In this document: piece after piece, positions 21,410 to 32,989 of the stretch
How the letters are laid out: each line of letters opens with the position of its first letter
Position numbering within the stretch: the first letter of the stretch is position 1
Assembly (NCBI GenBank): GCA_015680685.1
Contig: MNCI01001919.1
Coordinates: 594,952 to 658,951, forward strand
Source: Gnetum montanum
Taxonomy: Eukaryota > Streptophyta > Gnetopsida > Gnetales > Gnetaceae
Direction: 5' to 3'
DNA: 64,000 nt
Notes under the pieces: generated by a model
Told to the model about the DNA's origin: nothing
The model's database searches: none
What the model saw: only the letters and a program-made list of their open reading frames with translations
Translations under genes and position numbers: made by a program

Positions 21410-24239
21410 ATGGCACCCAAACCAAAATGCCAACAAGAAGGAGGACCTTCTCAACCATGGAAGAAATAGCTTGGGCCAACAGGAACAAGTTTAACAACCA
21501 TCGAAAGTAACCCAAGCAACAGGGCCTCTTCATGAGGAGCCCAAAGTGGAATCTGTCTGATAGATTCTAGAAGAAGAAGTGACTACTAAATAATCACAAT
21601 AAGGAGAACTGTCTAGATCCATGCCAAGGCTTGAGGTTACTTTGACTCAAGCCTACCTTGACATCATCAAGTCTTGAGAAATTCAATGATCTATCCTTCA
21701 AGAGATCAACTTTAGGCCATTTCTTGAGAAAGCTCTAGCAGATGTCAAGACTTAACTACAAACCTCTCCCTTGTGGCCAATAATCACATCTAGTGGAAAA
21801 TGGTACATGGGAGAGACATATCTCTTTTGGAGCAATAGAAGGTTGGTGTCCATAGTCAAGATCAAGGACATTCAAGTGTTCTACTTGCTAGAAGCTATTG
21901 CACAAACACTGGGGTTTCCTTACACTGGAACATAGCTGGAGGAGCTATCAATGTAAGGTGATCTTGAGGCCAAGAGGACGTGAACCCAACGATTCTACGA
22001 GGTTGAATGTAAGGAGTACTATGCACTCACATCAATGGAGCACATCTATTTCATAATCACAACCTATCATCTCAACCCAACAGTGGGGCCAAGCAAGGTG
22101 ATTACCTTCTCCACTAAAGAATGCATTGCTCTAAGTATAAAATTTCTCGTCAACCTTGCACAACTACTCTACTTGGAGATCAAGAAGAGTTTCAAAGAAA
22201 ATAAACATGGAAGAAAACCCTTGCCCTTTCCATGCCTCATTCAAAAACTCTACGAAAGGGTAGGAGTTTTTTGCTACTCCAATGATACACTTAGGCATAC
22301 TCCTTTGGCCTCATGGTCTGATATCATAAAGGAGAAGACACTAGTGATGACCCAATTAGAGAAGCAACTACCACCACCACCTACTCAAGAAATAACACCG
22401 AAGGCCCACACAGTAAGTAAGCATCTACACAAAATCCAAGAGTAGCTCTTGAGTAAACAAGAGCAATGTGCAGGAACAAGTGGGGTAGATCCATCTATAT
22501 ACTAACCAACAATGAGTCACCTTAATGAGGTGGCTCAAATAGTTACCCAGATGGAGAGGGGTGGATCAATATTCTCTTCCAAATAAATGCAACTATCTAC
22601 AAGGTTGGATCCTAACATTTGGGAGGTGATGTTGGCTTTATCTCAACATCATCTATTCCAAAAAATCTTCGGGAATGCTACCACTTTCTTGGTGCATTTG
22701 GAGAAAGATGAAGGGGCAACTATCTTGGTGATGCAGCACTAAGGGCAAGAGATAGTGTCGAAATTTTTTGCTGACCATGTTGCTAAAGCATTAAATGTAT
22801 CCACGACATCTATACTAGATGTATCTACACTTCAATATGTGCAAACATCTGCAAGCACAGTCAATGGAAAGTTAAACATAGCCTAGCATGGAGAGTTGTT
22901 GGAATGATTGGTGGGAATTGGACAATTGATTCTACATATCTTTGATTTTTTAGAAGACATCATTGAAACCCAATTAGAGCTACTAAATGCAAGGGGAAAA
23001 TGCATTATTGTAGAGGGGAAACTCAAAATGGCCCAAGAATGAAATCAACGCTTGGCCGCAAAGATTGTCAAACTACATGCCCAACTTGCAAATCCTACAA
23101 TCGTTAGCCTAGCAGTAATAAGAGATAAAGCTTTCAAATAGCTTTAGGAATGATTCTAAAAGGCTGAGGAGGTAGTAATGGAAATATTTTAACCAGTCCA
23201 TAGATGAAGCAAAAATGTACTTAATTTAGAAGGACTTGGCATATATGTGCTAGGAGAATCAGACCCTAACTGCATAGAATCATTACCTGCATAATGTTGA
23301 TGCTCAAAAGGACCAAATGCAGAAATTCATTCATCAATAGTAGGAGTAGCTTGCTAGGGTGAACACTAAATTGAGGATATTGGCTGTAGAAAATCAAAAT
23401 CTATCAATGAAGGAGATGCATTCCTTGCACTAGAAGTATGCCATTGAGATCACCACCTAGAAGAATAAATCCCTCAAGTTTGAAAAAGTAAAGATTCACT
23501 ACAGAGACCAGGTTGTCTTACAGAAGGAATTCAACAAAAAACACATTTAGATGATGAAGGTAAAAATGAATGAAGCCCTCCAGCAATTCCAACAAGGAAA
23601 AGAAGTTTGGCAACTCATCATTGATGGGATTAATTCCTATAATAAAGTGGAGATTTGCCTAAAGGAGTTGCAAATTGAAGAAATGACAAAGTATATGGAG
23701 TTGGTCAATCTTTGATATGCAAACTTAACAATTTTGACTATTGAACAACTATAGTTAGGGTTGAAGAAGTAAGTGGCTAGCTTATATTTGTTATATGAGA
23801 CAAAGTTCAAGCATCACAAAGATGCCAAGTAGAATCTTGAGACTACAAACGCTGAACTCAAAGTTCTTAGAGCACAATTTAGAGATCAATGATCAATGAT
23901 TGAGAACCTAGCCAAATGGATGAATGACTACTAGGAGCTAAAGGACATAGTTAGGGTATTTTACATTGAATGCAAATAGTTCACTACCTAGTTCATTAAT
24001 GCAAAGGAGCTGTTTCTAGCAATCTCGTGTTCCTAGGATGTGCTCGTTTGGACCCATATTGGCAAAGTTTTGTGGAAATTGCATGATCCCAAGAGTAAGT
24101 AGGAAAAAATGAAAGCATTTCTAGATGCTTTCTACCTCCTGCCTAAAGTTTCAGTAGCAGCAGGACAGCTATAGCCACCTCTACCATTGCCTGTGCATAA
24201 AGCTAATGAAGGTCCCTTGGAGCCTCAAGGACCATGACT
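21410..24239 (+). pseudogene. A1 extra ORF after pol (env-position ORF)
   Basis: The first Met at 21410 opens MAPKPKCQQEGGPSQPW; stops break the frame. The clearest stretch, 22035-22445, contains MEHIYFIITTYHLNP and then LPFPCLIQKLYERVGVFC. I recognise an overall resemblance to the 'putative plant transposon protein' domain found with plant retroelements (a hydrophobic helix followed by L-P-F-P-x-L-I). About 22900-24050 encodes long Lys/Glu/Leu/Gln-rich stretches that look like coiled coil. The position matches the env-like ORF of Athila elements, but I see no convincing signal peptide or transmembrane pair. A second copy lies inverted at 46175-48560. The function is unknown. Confidence 0.6.
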
Positions 24240-24490
24240 ACCTGGGACCATCTAATCTTCTCCACCACACTTCACATCATCAAGGAATGTGCTATTTAAT
24301 TTTGGAGAGTCATGTCATGGTGTTCAATTTTGTGTCCTAAACACTATCATTTTTTGTAATGTGTTGATCCATACACCTGAGCACTCCATTTTTTGTCAAG
24401 TTTATTAGTCAGTTTTGTTTGAAGAAAAGTCAGTCAATAATCCCATAACTTTCTAATTTTTTAAAAGAACTTAAGAAAGAGTTTTTATTT

Positions 24491-24503
24491 AGTTGTGGGG
24501 GTA
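24491..24503 (+). promoter_or_regulatory. A1 polypurine tract
   Basis: AGTTGTGGGGGTA directly before the 3' LTR. The purine run is short and T-interrupted; A0 keeps the same context at 5421-5434. Confidence 0.6.
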
Positions 24504-25420
24504 TGATGAGTCACAGTTTTATCAGCTACATCACTAAGTCCTCGTCGACATGGCCTCATTGACAGGGTCTTGTCAATGAGGCCTAGTTGATGCATCATGT
24601 CATACATCAATGTGGCCCCATTGATGTAGTGTCTATAGTTGGCTATAAATACATGCCCACTAGCTGCATTTATAGTATGAGAGATTGTGGTTATAGAAAA
24701 TCTCTTGTAATTTTTTCATTTGAAAGTTAGAATTTTTCTCTTAAGTGCCCACAATAGGAGTCATTGAGTGTACAAATCTTTATTCAAGCATTGTTGTACC
24801 TAAGCACGATAGTGTATGCGGCAATACAGACGAGCTTTTTGATAAACCTTGCAGCACTTTGGATAGATTAAATATCTTATTTATGCATTTAATGTTTTCA
24901 ATTATTTATTAAATGTTTTACAAAAAGTAAGTTAATGAAGCAATTAAGCAAGATAGATTACACACATAAGTACGATCACTTCTTGCATAACACATATTTT
25001 CTTGCTAATCCCAAGAGTGTTATTACTTGGTATTCCTAGTAGTGTAGCACTTAGTCACCTAATAGCAAATATGTGGGTTCAAGACATGTACAGAAAGTGG
25101 GACCAAATGCTTATGTTAGGACTAGTTAGACATTAGTTGATTAGTTAAATTAAATTAGTTAGTCCAACCACTTTATTTTTCTTTAAGTATCAAAACCATA
25201 AAAATACAAAATGATAAAAATTATATGCCTCAATTACACTTAACCATGCCATTGTACATCACAAGTGTAATTGGGAAGACAACAATTGACCTTAAGGCAA
25301 GATTCACTTTCTAGAGGACTAGTGCACAGGAAATGATAAAGTCCATGGGATTTGACCGAATCATGCATGACTGCTTTGTGATTTGTATGGTTGGACATAG
25401 GGGTGCCTTGCTACTCATCA
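24504..25420 (+). repeat. A1 3' LTR
   Basis: 917 bp, starts TGATGAGTCACAG and ends CTACTCATCA, followed by the ATCAT target duplication. TATA box at 24643-24651. Confidence 0.9.
24552..24583. repeat. Perfect 12 bp inverted repeat in A1 U3
   Basis: GGCCTCATTGAC and its exact reverse complement GTCAATGAGGCC are separated by 8 bases, about 60-90 bases upstream of the TATA box. It could form a hairpin or bind a dimeric regulator. The 5' LTR holds a decayed version (12100-12135). Confidence 0.8.
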
Positions 25421-25425
25421 ATCAT
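25421..25425 (+). repeat. A1 target site duplication, right
   Basis: ATCAT, identical to 12064-12068. Confidence 0.9.
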
Positions 25426-25975
25426 GATGGTCGTTTCATCAATTATGATAGTATTCGTAAGTTCAATTGTTACGTGCCATTGTGCCACTAGTAGATGGGG
25501 TAGGACATAAGAATATGTTTAAATAAATTAAAAATTAATTTCAATTTCAAATAAGCTAATAGAATAGCAGTACACATCCAAAATGAATGACAAGTAAGAT
25601 GTTTACTCTTCATTTGGAAGCTCTAAGTTATGGGTTCAATTAGGATGAGCCATACTAGGCTATTAAAAAAAAATGTTTTGAGTTCTAATAGCCCCTCCAT
25701 CCCTTCCCTCACTATAGTAAGGAAAAGTTAACTTATGTACCTCTTTGCAATCCCTTCACTTAGCATAGTAGCACAAAGTTAACTCAAAATGTACTGAAGA
25801 ATGTCTTGTATCAATGCTCCTCTCTATAGTCCTTTCTGTTACAACTATGCATGTATACCTTACTTACACCATCCATAGATTCACTAATCCTCTTTGTAGT
25901 TGTGTTTGTTACAACTATAGAGCTATGCCTCACTCACACCATCCTTACATTAGTTGAAGAACTATCCCCTTAGCA

Positions 25976-26545
25976 CCAAAGTTATCAAGTTGGGAATGGG
26001 TGAGTTCAACAAACTTTGGAAAATGAATAATTAAATAATCCACAAATAAATTACATAGTATTTTTTGGCTTCACATGCACTACTACATTATATGAAAAGA
26101 TAGTGACTATGTAGAAGGTTTCACCTATGAAGCTAGAGTTATTACAAAAATTATTTAAAAAGTTTTATTATCATAATTAATTAAGATGTTCTTATTACAA
26201 CATATAATCTTAGTTATGTTCTTGTATTTTTAAAATGATGTAATTACTTTATTTTTTAAGTATCCTTATATGTCAAAAGTTTTAGGAACAAATTTTACTT
26301 TTTACTTGTATTCCTCAAAGATATTCATTTTAGAGGTTTTAACACCAAAGATACTAAGTTAGAAATGGACAAGCTTAACAAACTTAGGAAAATGAATAAT
26401 TAAATAACTCATGAATGAATTTGCACATGTAGGATCACATTATATGAAAAGCTAGCAAGTATGTAGAGGGTTGCACCTATAAAGCTAGAGTTATTACAAA
26501 AGTTCTTTAACAAGTTTTATTACCATAGCTAACAAATTTGTTAAA
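25976..26545 (+). repeat. Diverged tandem segment (two copies, about 365 bp apart)
   Basis: The block at 25976-26180 ('gaaaatgaataattaaataa', 'attatatgaaaag', 'agctagagttattacaaaa') recurs at 26340-26545 in the same order. The sequence between (26193-26337, 'cttactttttacttgtattc' neighbourhood) recurs again at 26890-27045. The arrangement suggests an old array of composite units rather than LTRs. Confidence 0.75.
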
Positions 26546-26815
26546 TTTGGCTAAAAGGCTAGTTTATCATCGTAACAATTAGGAAGAGCTCTCTTGGTCA
26601 CTTTTCTTTTCTATATTTTACAATGTTAAATAAATAATTATCATTATAATGATAAGATAAAAGATAAACCTTTTGGTGGGACTTATTATTTGGCTAGGAG
26701 TTGTGAGATGCCAACCACTTTGTAACATGGACTTTATCCTTAGAAAATCAATTCATAGTGAATCAATTTGATATTTTTTAATTTAAAAAATATAAAAAAA
26801 TTCTCTTGAGCAAAT

Positions 26816-26832
26816 TATATATATATATATAT
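26816..26832. repeat. TA dinucleotide run
   Basis: Seventeen bases of alternating T and A. Confidence 0.9.
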
Positions 26833-27147
26833 TATAAATATATAGCTAAACTAGTAATAGTTACACAATTAAAAAATTAAGATGATCCTATTATAATATA
26901 AAATCTTAGTTATATTCTTTCATTTCAAAATGGTTCAATTAATTTATTTTTTATTAAATATAGTTATATATCAAAAGGTTTAGTAACAAATCTTACTTTT
27001 TACTTGTATTCTTCAAAGATGTTCATTTTAGAGGTTTTTGAAGTCCAATCACAATTAACCAATTTTGAATGAATCCATCTAATTGTACAATTATTAAATT
27101 TGATATTTTTATATTAAAAAAACATAAATTAAATTATTAAAACATTT

Positions 27148-27170
27148 TATCTATCTATCTATCTATCTAT
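27148..27170. repeat. ATCT tetranucleotide microsatellite
   Basis: Between five and six uninterrupted tetranucleotide units. Confidence 0.9.
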
Positions 27171-28720
27171 TATGATTTTGGAGCTTCCTCATCATTAATT
27201 ATGACTATTTATGGCATATGCTATGAATTACTAGCATTATCTTATCTTTCCAATAACTTTAGGCTCTAAAACATATCTTTATGTTAAAGATTAAATTTTT
27301 CCTATGCTAAAATATGAATTCTACATATTCTATATTGCATAGTTTATTTTTTTCATAAGGTATATTTATTCTCTTGAAATGACTCAAAGCATTGTGTAAA
27401 TCTTCAAATTGAGATTTTCCTTACCATAAGCAACATTTTTATTATTACTTTTAAGGAAGGCTAAGTATTTGATGAGAACATATTTCATTTCATTTGGTAA
27501 TTAAATTGGTTGCTTCTTATTTTTTTTTAAAGTACCAGTACATTTTGCTTAAGCTTTACCAAAGCATAATGTTCCTATATAACTTGGATTTCAATAACTC
27601 ACATGAATTTGATACTAGATCTTTTTAACTTTAAAAGATGCAAACATTTAAGAGTACAAATTAATTTTCTATGCTTTCAGCTAGTGGATTGTGAAACTTT
27701 AAGTTGTAAATATTTAAATTTGAGGAAAGTAGAATTTGCTAATTTTTTTTCCATATTATGAAACTAAAATTTGATTAAGTTTGTAGATCCTTTGGATCTA
27801 TTAGATAGTAGAAATATACATTATGGTATGAGTATTGAAAACATCTTTAAGAAAATTACCATGTTTCCTTGGTAACAATTTGGACAAATCAACCAAATGT
27901 GCAAGTGCAATATTCCATCAATATTTAATATGTTCTAACATTATATATTGCAGAAAAATATGGCATTTATCTTTAATACTATTTGTTTATTCCTAATCTA
28001 CTTATTTTAACCCTTACCTTTCAATTAAGGTCTTCCTAATACTATTCAAATAAAAAAAATTTACCCTTTGCACTTTCCAAAAGTATTCATTGTTTCAAGC
28101 CATGTGAATAATCTTGATTTAGGGTATGTTTGATAATCTAATTAGCTTAATGTTTTAGTTTCAACTATTGCAATCTTCAAAATGGTTTTATGTTCAAGGC
28201 ACTAGTGTCACTTAAAGGGATCCTTAAAGTTCCTTTGAAATGAGATTAAGAGAAGGTTAAAAATAAGGAGGAAAAGGAAAGAAAACAAAAGAATTTAGGG
28301 GATGATTCAAGTGTAACTCAAATTAGTTGGTATTCTCCTTCATAAAGCAATTTGCCTAAACTATTATTTATATTTTTCTAAAAATAACATTTCATATTAG
28401 GAAAAAAAATAGGAACACTCATACTATAAATATTGATAAAAATGATACTTACAAGTTTCAGAGCAGTTCTTCTTGATCTTTTCTTTATGAGTGAACTCTC
28501 TTACTTCCAAACTTGTCTTTTATCAAGATCTTGCAATTATCAAGACATTCCTACATGGAGAGTTGATTGTTTGTTTTAGTATTTTAGGTAATATGGTGAC
28601 AATGCCTTCATAGAATATAATCATACTTCATTCATGGGGCATGAGCCTTTCCCAAAGGGAAAGATCTATTTTAAATAATGCTTCATTGGAATCACAATTC
28701 CTCTTAAACTTTCAAGATTT

Positions 28721-29400
28721 TGTTAGAGCATGCATCACCCACTAACACACTTTATGCATTAGTTAATGCATGAAAGTGGCCACCATGCCCACTAACACAT
28801 TTTATGGATTAGTTAATGCATAAAAGTGGCCACCATGCCCACTAACACGTTTTATGGATTAGTTAATGCATAAAAGTGGCCACCATGTCCACTAACATAT
28901 TTATCGGTTAGTTAATACATGAAAGTGGGCACTATGCCCACTAACACATTTTTATGGGTTAGTTAATGCATAAAAGTGGCCACCATACCCACTAATGCAT
29001 TTTTTATGATTTGGTTAATGCATCAAGATGGTCTCCATATCTAGTAATGAATTTTTTATGTGTTGTCATTGGGTCTCTTATGGTAACTGATTCCATGGCT
29101 TATAAATTCATTCTTGATATGAGAACAAAGGCATCACGAATCATAGCAAGATTGCAATTTTGGTCCCTTTCACAGGCATTTGAAGATTTCATACACCATC
29201 ATTGTAGAGCACCCATGTGAAAGAAGAATCAGAACACCAAATTTAATTTGAGGCATCAATGGTTGGAGGCCAATTCCATTTACTCAAGAATTGTACATTT
29301 CCAGTTATTTATGCATGTGAATTTCTTGTGTCATTGGCTTCTACATTCTATACTTTGATTACTTGTGCCATCTGGTTTTCTACACAATCATTTTCTTACA
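28721..29400 (+). repeat. C1 5' LTR
   Basis: 680 bp, starts TGTTAGAGCATGC and ends TTCTTACA. It holds six tandem units of about 50 bp (28740-29040), while the 3' LTR has three, which explains the 155 bp length difference. Confidence 0.88.
28740..29040 (+). repeat. Six tandem 50 bp units in C1 5' LTR
   Basis: Units start near 28740, 28790, 28840, 28890, 28939 and 28990, each beginning CACTAA and containing AGTTAATGCAT(A/G)AAAGTGG. Units 2 and 3 are the most alike. Three corresponding units lie in the 3' LTR at about 34779-34930. Confidence 0.9.
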
Positions 29401-29402
29401 TT

Positions 29403-29414
29403 TGGTATTAGAGC
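29403..29414 (+). promoter_or_regulatory. C1 primer binding site, tRNA-Met type
   Basis: TGGTATTAGAGC differs from the standard plant copia site TGGTATCAGAGC by one C to T. It lies two bases after the LTR end. Confidence 0.85.
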
Positions 29415-30500
29415 ATTAGATCTCTATCTTGATGCAATTTTTGATGATGGTGCAATTTGGAAATAGTGTTTTTATAATATTTCTATGCTTTGTAATGTGA
29501 GGAAGAGTGTGAGGAAGACCTCTTGCTTATGGTTTTCGCCTATTGAAAATATTTCACTCTCACATTTTGGTGTATTCTTGTGCACTGTAGAACTAGAAAA
29601 TAGAAGCCATTACTACTGTGGCAATTAGGATATTTTATTTTGTTGTTTTGGAGAGCTGGTCTGGTTATGATGTTTGCAATTTTTCTTCATGCAATAGTCT
29701 ATTGTCTACATCATTGGCCTACAATAGCCTATCATTATGTAAATATTTTCAAAGGTTGAGCACAATTTGGTTTAACTTGAGTGGTCTTAAGGCTAACAGA
29801 TGTTTATTTCCTTTGTGCATAGTTGAATTTTGTGAATTATGTATATGCTTTTTCTATTTTGGCTTGCATATCTAGCATTCATCATTGTTATTAAGATTTC
29901 TAGTGTTTTTTCATGTCAGCCAATGGATTAGCCTCATTTTATGAGATTTTCTTTTGGTGCTTTAGCCTCTACCTAGGCACCTTAGGTTGGAATAATTGAA
30001 TGAATTATGTTTATACCATGTTGAATTTGGTAATTTATCAATTTTATGGATATTTTTGTATATGTATGCATCATTTTCTACATATGAATTTTAACAAATG
30101 ATCTATATAATTTTGTATAATTAAAGAGTGGCCACAACATTTTTAATTATGCAAAATTATGTACTAAGAGCTTTTGGATCACATATGGTACACAACATTA
30201 AAAATTATGATTAGTCATATGGAATTTGATAAGATTTATCCCATAAGATTTTTTTATTGTATCTAATGTGATTAATTAGGATGATATGTTAAATTATTTT
30301 TCTTCATTTACCCATAGGGATTAAGAAAAGGAATATAAGTTAATAGCTTCATCATAAGAATATATGAATTTGTTTGAATTAAAATTTAGCCCATAGGCAA
30401 TTTTATGTCATTTGATTCATATTTTTCATGATTTACATTGGTAAACATGTCTTATGGCATTTTAACCTCAAATTTAGTGGCATAAGCATGTTTGATTATG
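29415..30500 (+). other. C1 leader region
   Basis: About 1.1 kb between primer site and gag with no recognised domain. An 85-codon open frame at 29618-29875, Phe/Leu/Cys-rich, has no known motif. The leader is unusually long for a copia element, perhaps because of an unrecognised small insertion. Confidence 0.4.
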
Positions 30501-31250
30501 TAGTTATACAACATGTAAGCTACTTTGATTTTAAATGTAACATTCCTGAATTAAAGGGTGATAATTATAAGGTGTGGAAGGAGAGAATTCTTCTTCATCT
30601 AGGCTAGATGGACATTGATTATGCTATTCGTAAGTATGAACTACTTAGTGTTACAGTAATCAACTGTCTGGATGATATTGGTAATTATAAAAAATGGGAG
30701 CAATCTAATCACCTCTATGTCATGTTCATAAAAACCAAGATCTCAACTAGTATGTGTGATTCACTAGAATAGTATGATAATGTGTGTGCTTTGTTAAAGG
30801 TCATTGATGAACAATTTGAGTCATCAAACAAGGCATTGGCTAGCACCTTGATAAAGAAGCTCTCATGCATGAAGCTCACTAAAATTCATGGTGTGCGTGA
30901 CCACATCATGCAAATGAGGGATATAGCACCTTAACTCAAAATACTTGAGGTTGAGGTGTTAGAATCTTTCCTTATACACTATATCTTAAACACGCTCCCA
31001 CCATAGTATGAACTCTTTAAGATTTCTAAGAAGAGGAGATACTTGCTATGGAAGTGAAAGAGAGTGTGCATCTAGCTACACAAGAAAAGAATAAAGGACA
31101 AGCCAAAGGTGTGTGGAAGGTCAAATTGTCTACACAAGTTGATATTAAGAAAGAAGCCAGATGTTTTTTTGCAAAAAGAAAGGGTACACAAAGAAGTATT
31201 ATTCTAAATATCAAAAATGGCTTGAAAAGAAAGTTACTCAACTCTAAATT
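30500..31250 (+). pseudogene. C1 gag
   Basis: Shows the UBN2-type gag pattern: PELKGDNYKVWKERILLHLG near 30550-30610, DYAIRKYE, and further on LIKKLSCMKL. A zinc-knuckle relic follows at 31155-31190 (CFFAKRKG, with later Cys/His lost). Stops at 30604 and elsewhere. It would form the particle capsid. Confidence 0.75.
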
Positions 31251-31289
31251 GTTTGTTTTGAATCTAATATGGTTGATGTTGGCCATAAC

Positions 31290-31650
31290 ACATAGTGGAT
31301 TGATTTTGGTTCTACAATCCATGTTACCAATTCCTTACAAGGGGTGAAAAACCTAAGGAAGCTAGTGGGAAGTGAGTCATGAATCTATTTAGGCAACAAG
31401 ATGCGCTCACATGTGGAGGCAATTGGAACATGCATTTTAGTTTTAAGTAGTGGCTTTGTTTTAGAATTAGAAAAGACATTTTATATTTCAAGTTTTTTAA
31501 GAAATTTAATTTTTTTTCAAGGCTTGTATCATTGGGATTTTCCTTTAATTTTTTAGACACTATATTTAGTTTATATTATAGATCTGAACTTATTGGAAAT
31601 GGTACATTGACATATGGTCTTTTCAAAGTTAATTTATAAAATGAAACTTC
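31290..31650 (+). pseudogene. C1 protease
   Basis: WIDFGSTIHVTN near 31290-31330 corresponds to the copia protease start where W-x-x-D-S-G/T-x-x-x-H is expected; here D-F-G-S. It is decayed beyond that, with G-N-K-M relics near 31395. Confidence 0.6.
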
Positions 31651-31660
31651 TTACACGTCT

Positions 31661-32420
31661 ATGCATGTTCATGCTATCATTAAGATATGTGCTATGAATG
31701 ATGAATCCTCTATGTTGTGGAATCATAGATTAGGAAATATCTCTATTGAAATAATAAAGAGATTAGTAAATGGAGTACTTAGTACTCTGGATTTTACTGA
31801 CTTTGACACTTATGTGGACTGCATAAAGAGAAAGCAAACCAATATGTCAAAGAAAGGTAACAAGGGAAGTTTAGACATATTAGAGATCATACATACAGAT
31901 ATTTGTAGTCCAAATATGAATGCGTATGATCAAAAGTATTTCATTATCTTTATTGATGATTACTCATGATATATGTATCTCTACCTGCTAAATAATAAGA
32001 GCAAAGTTTTAGATGCCTTTCAGGTGTTTAAGCCTAAAGTAGAGAAATAATGCAGTAAGCAAATAAAGATAGTGAGATCTGATAGAGGTTGTGAATACTA
32101 TGGTAGATATACTGATGATGGACAAGCACCTAGTCCATTTGCTAAGTTTCTTCAAGAGCATGGGATTGTCACCTTGTACACTATGTTGGTTGTTCAGACC
32201 AGAATGGTGTGGTAGAAAGAATAAACCAAATATTATTAGACATGGTGCGGAGTATGCTTAGTAGCTCCAAGCTTCCTAAGTCCTTGTGAACTAAAGCTCT
32301 CAAGATGATGGTGTATATATTAAATCAAGTTCCAACCAAGGCTATCTTAAAGACACCATTTAAATTATGGAAAGGTTGGAAACCGAGTTTGTGACATATA
32401 CACATTTGGGATGCCCATCT
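31661..32420 (+). pseudogene. C1 integrase
   Basis: Begins with the pre-integrase motif LWNHRLGNIS (31705-31745), an H/C zinc-binding relic (YVDCIKRKQ), then the catalytic core: HTDICSP (first Asp), FIIFIDDYS, SDRGCEYY (second Asp) near 32080, and after a frameshift near 32185 the N-G-V-V-E-R-I-N segment with the catalytic Glu near 32205-32230. It would insert the DNA copy into the genome. Multiple stops follow. Confidence 0.82.
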
Positions 32421-32989
32421 AAAGTAAGAGTCTATAATCCACAAGAAAATAAGTTAGACCCAAGGACCATAAGTGGGTATTTCGTTGGATATGTTGAATG
32501 GTCTAAGGGATATAGATTTTATTACGCATGACATACTACTAGGTTTGTGGAATCAAGGAATGCTAAATTTCTTGAGAATGACTTGATTAGTGGGATCAGT
32601 AGATCTTGGAACATTGTTCTTGAGATAGATCATACATATGCTCAACCCACTATTTCAAATAATAGACTGATTTTTGTGCACAATACGCCTTGAGCACAAA
32701 TGCATATTGAACAACAACTAGTCATTGAAGTTCTACAAACTACTGATCAAGAAGTAGTAGATCCAATTGAACAACAAATACCAGAACTTGTTGAATAGCC
32801 TATTGAACATCATGATTCTCAAGAGAATGATGAACCAACATTAAGAAGATCTACTAGAGTAAGGTGATCAGTGATTCCTAGTGACTATATGATGTATCTA
32901 TAGGAATCTGACTACAACATAGGAGCTGAAAATGAAACCAAAATGTTTTCACAAGCCATGAGTTGTAAGGAATCTAACTTGTGATATGA

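Larger units (their letters stand above)
12069..25420 (+). mobile_element. Athila-like Ty3/gypsy element A1, full structure, dead
   Basis: A 13,352 bp element with LTRs 12069-12967 and 24504-25420, flanked by the perfect target duplication ATCAT (12064-12068 and 25421-25425). Internal order is primer site, gag, PR, RT, RNaseH, IN, about 2.2 kb of noncoding spacer, an extra ORF, then the PPT. The tRNA-Asp-type primer site, long spacer and extra downstream ORF fit the Athila branch of plant Ty3/gypsy elements. All reading frames carry stops, many explained by CAA/CAG to TAA/TAG changes. A0, A2 and A3 are relatives in the same window. Confidence 0.9.
25426..28720. other. AT-rich noncoding DNA between A1 and C1
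   Basis: No gene or element domain was recognised. It contains diverged tandem segments (listed separately), a TA run and an ATCT microsatellite. The rest looks like old degraded repeat sequence. Confidence 0.5.

Noticed and set aside
28740-29040. Regular 50 bp repeats resembling a CRISPR array
   Set aside because: Units are directly adjacent with no unique spacers and lie in a plant retrotransposon LTR.
31026-31347. Open frames on both strands near 31.0-31.3 kb
   Set aside because: The plus frame is an alternative reading of the C1 gag zinc-knuckle region and the minus frame its shadow.
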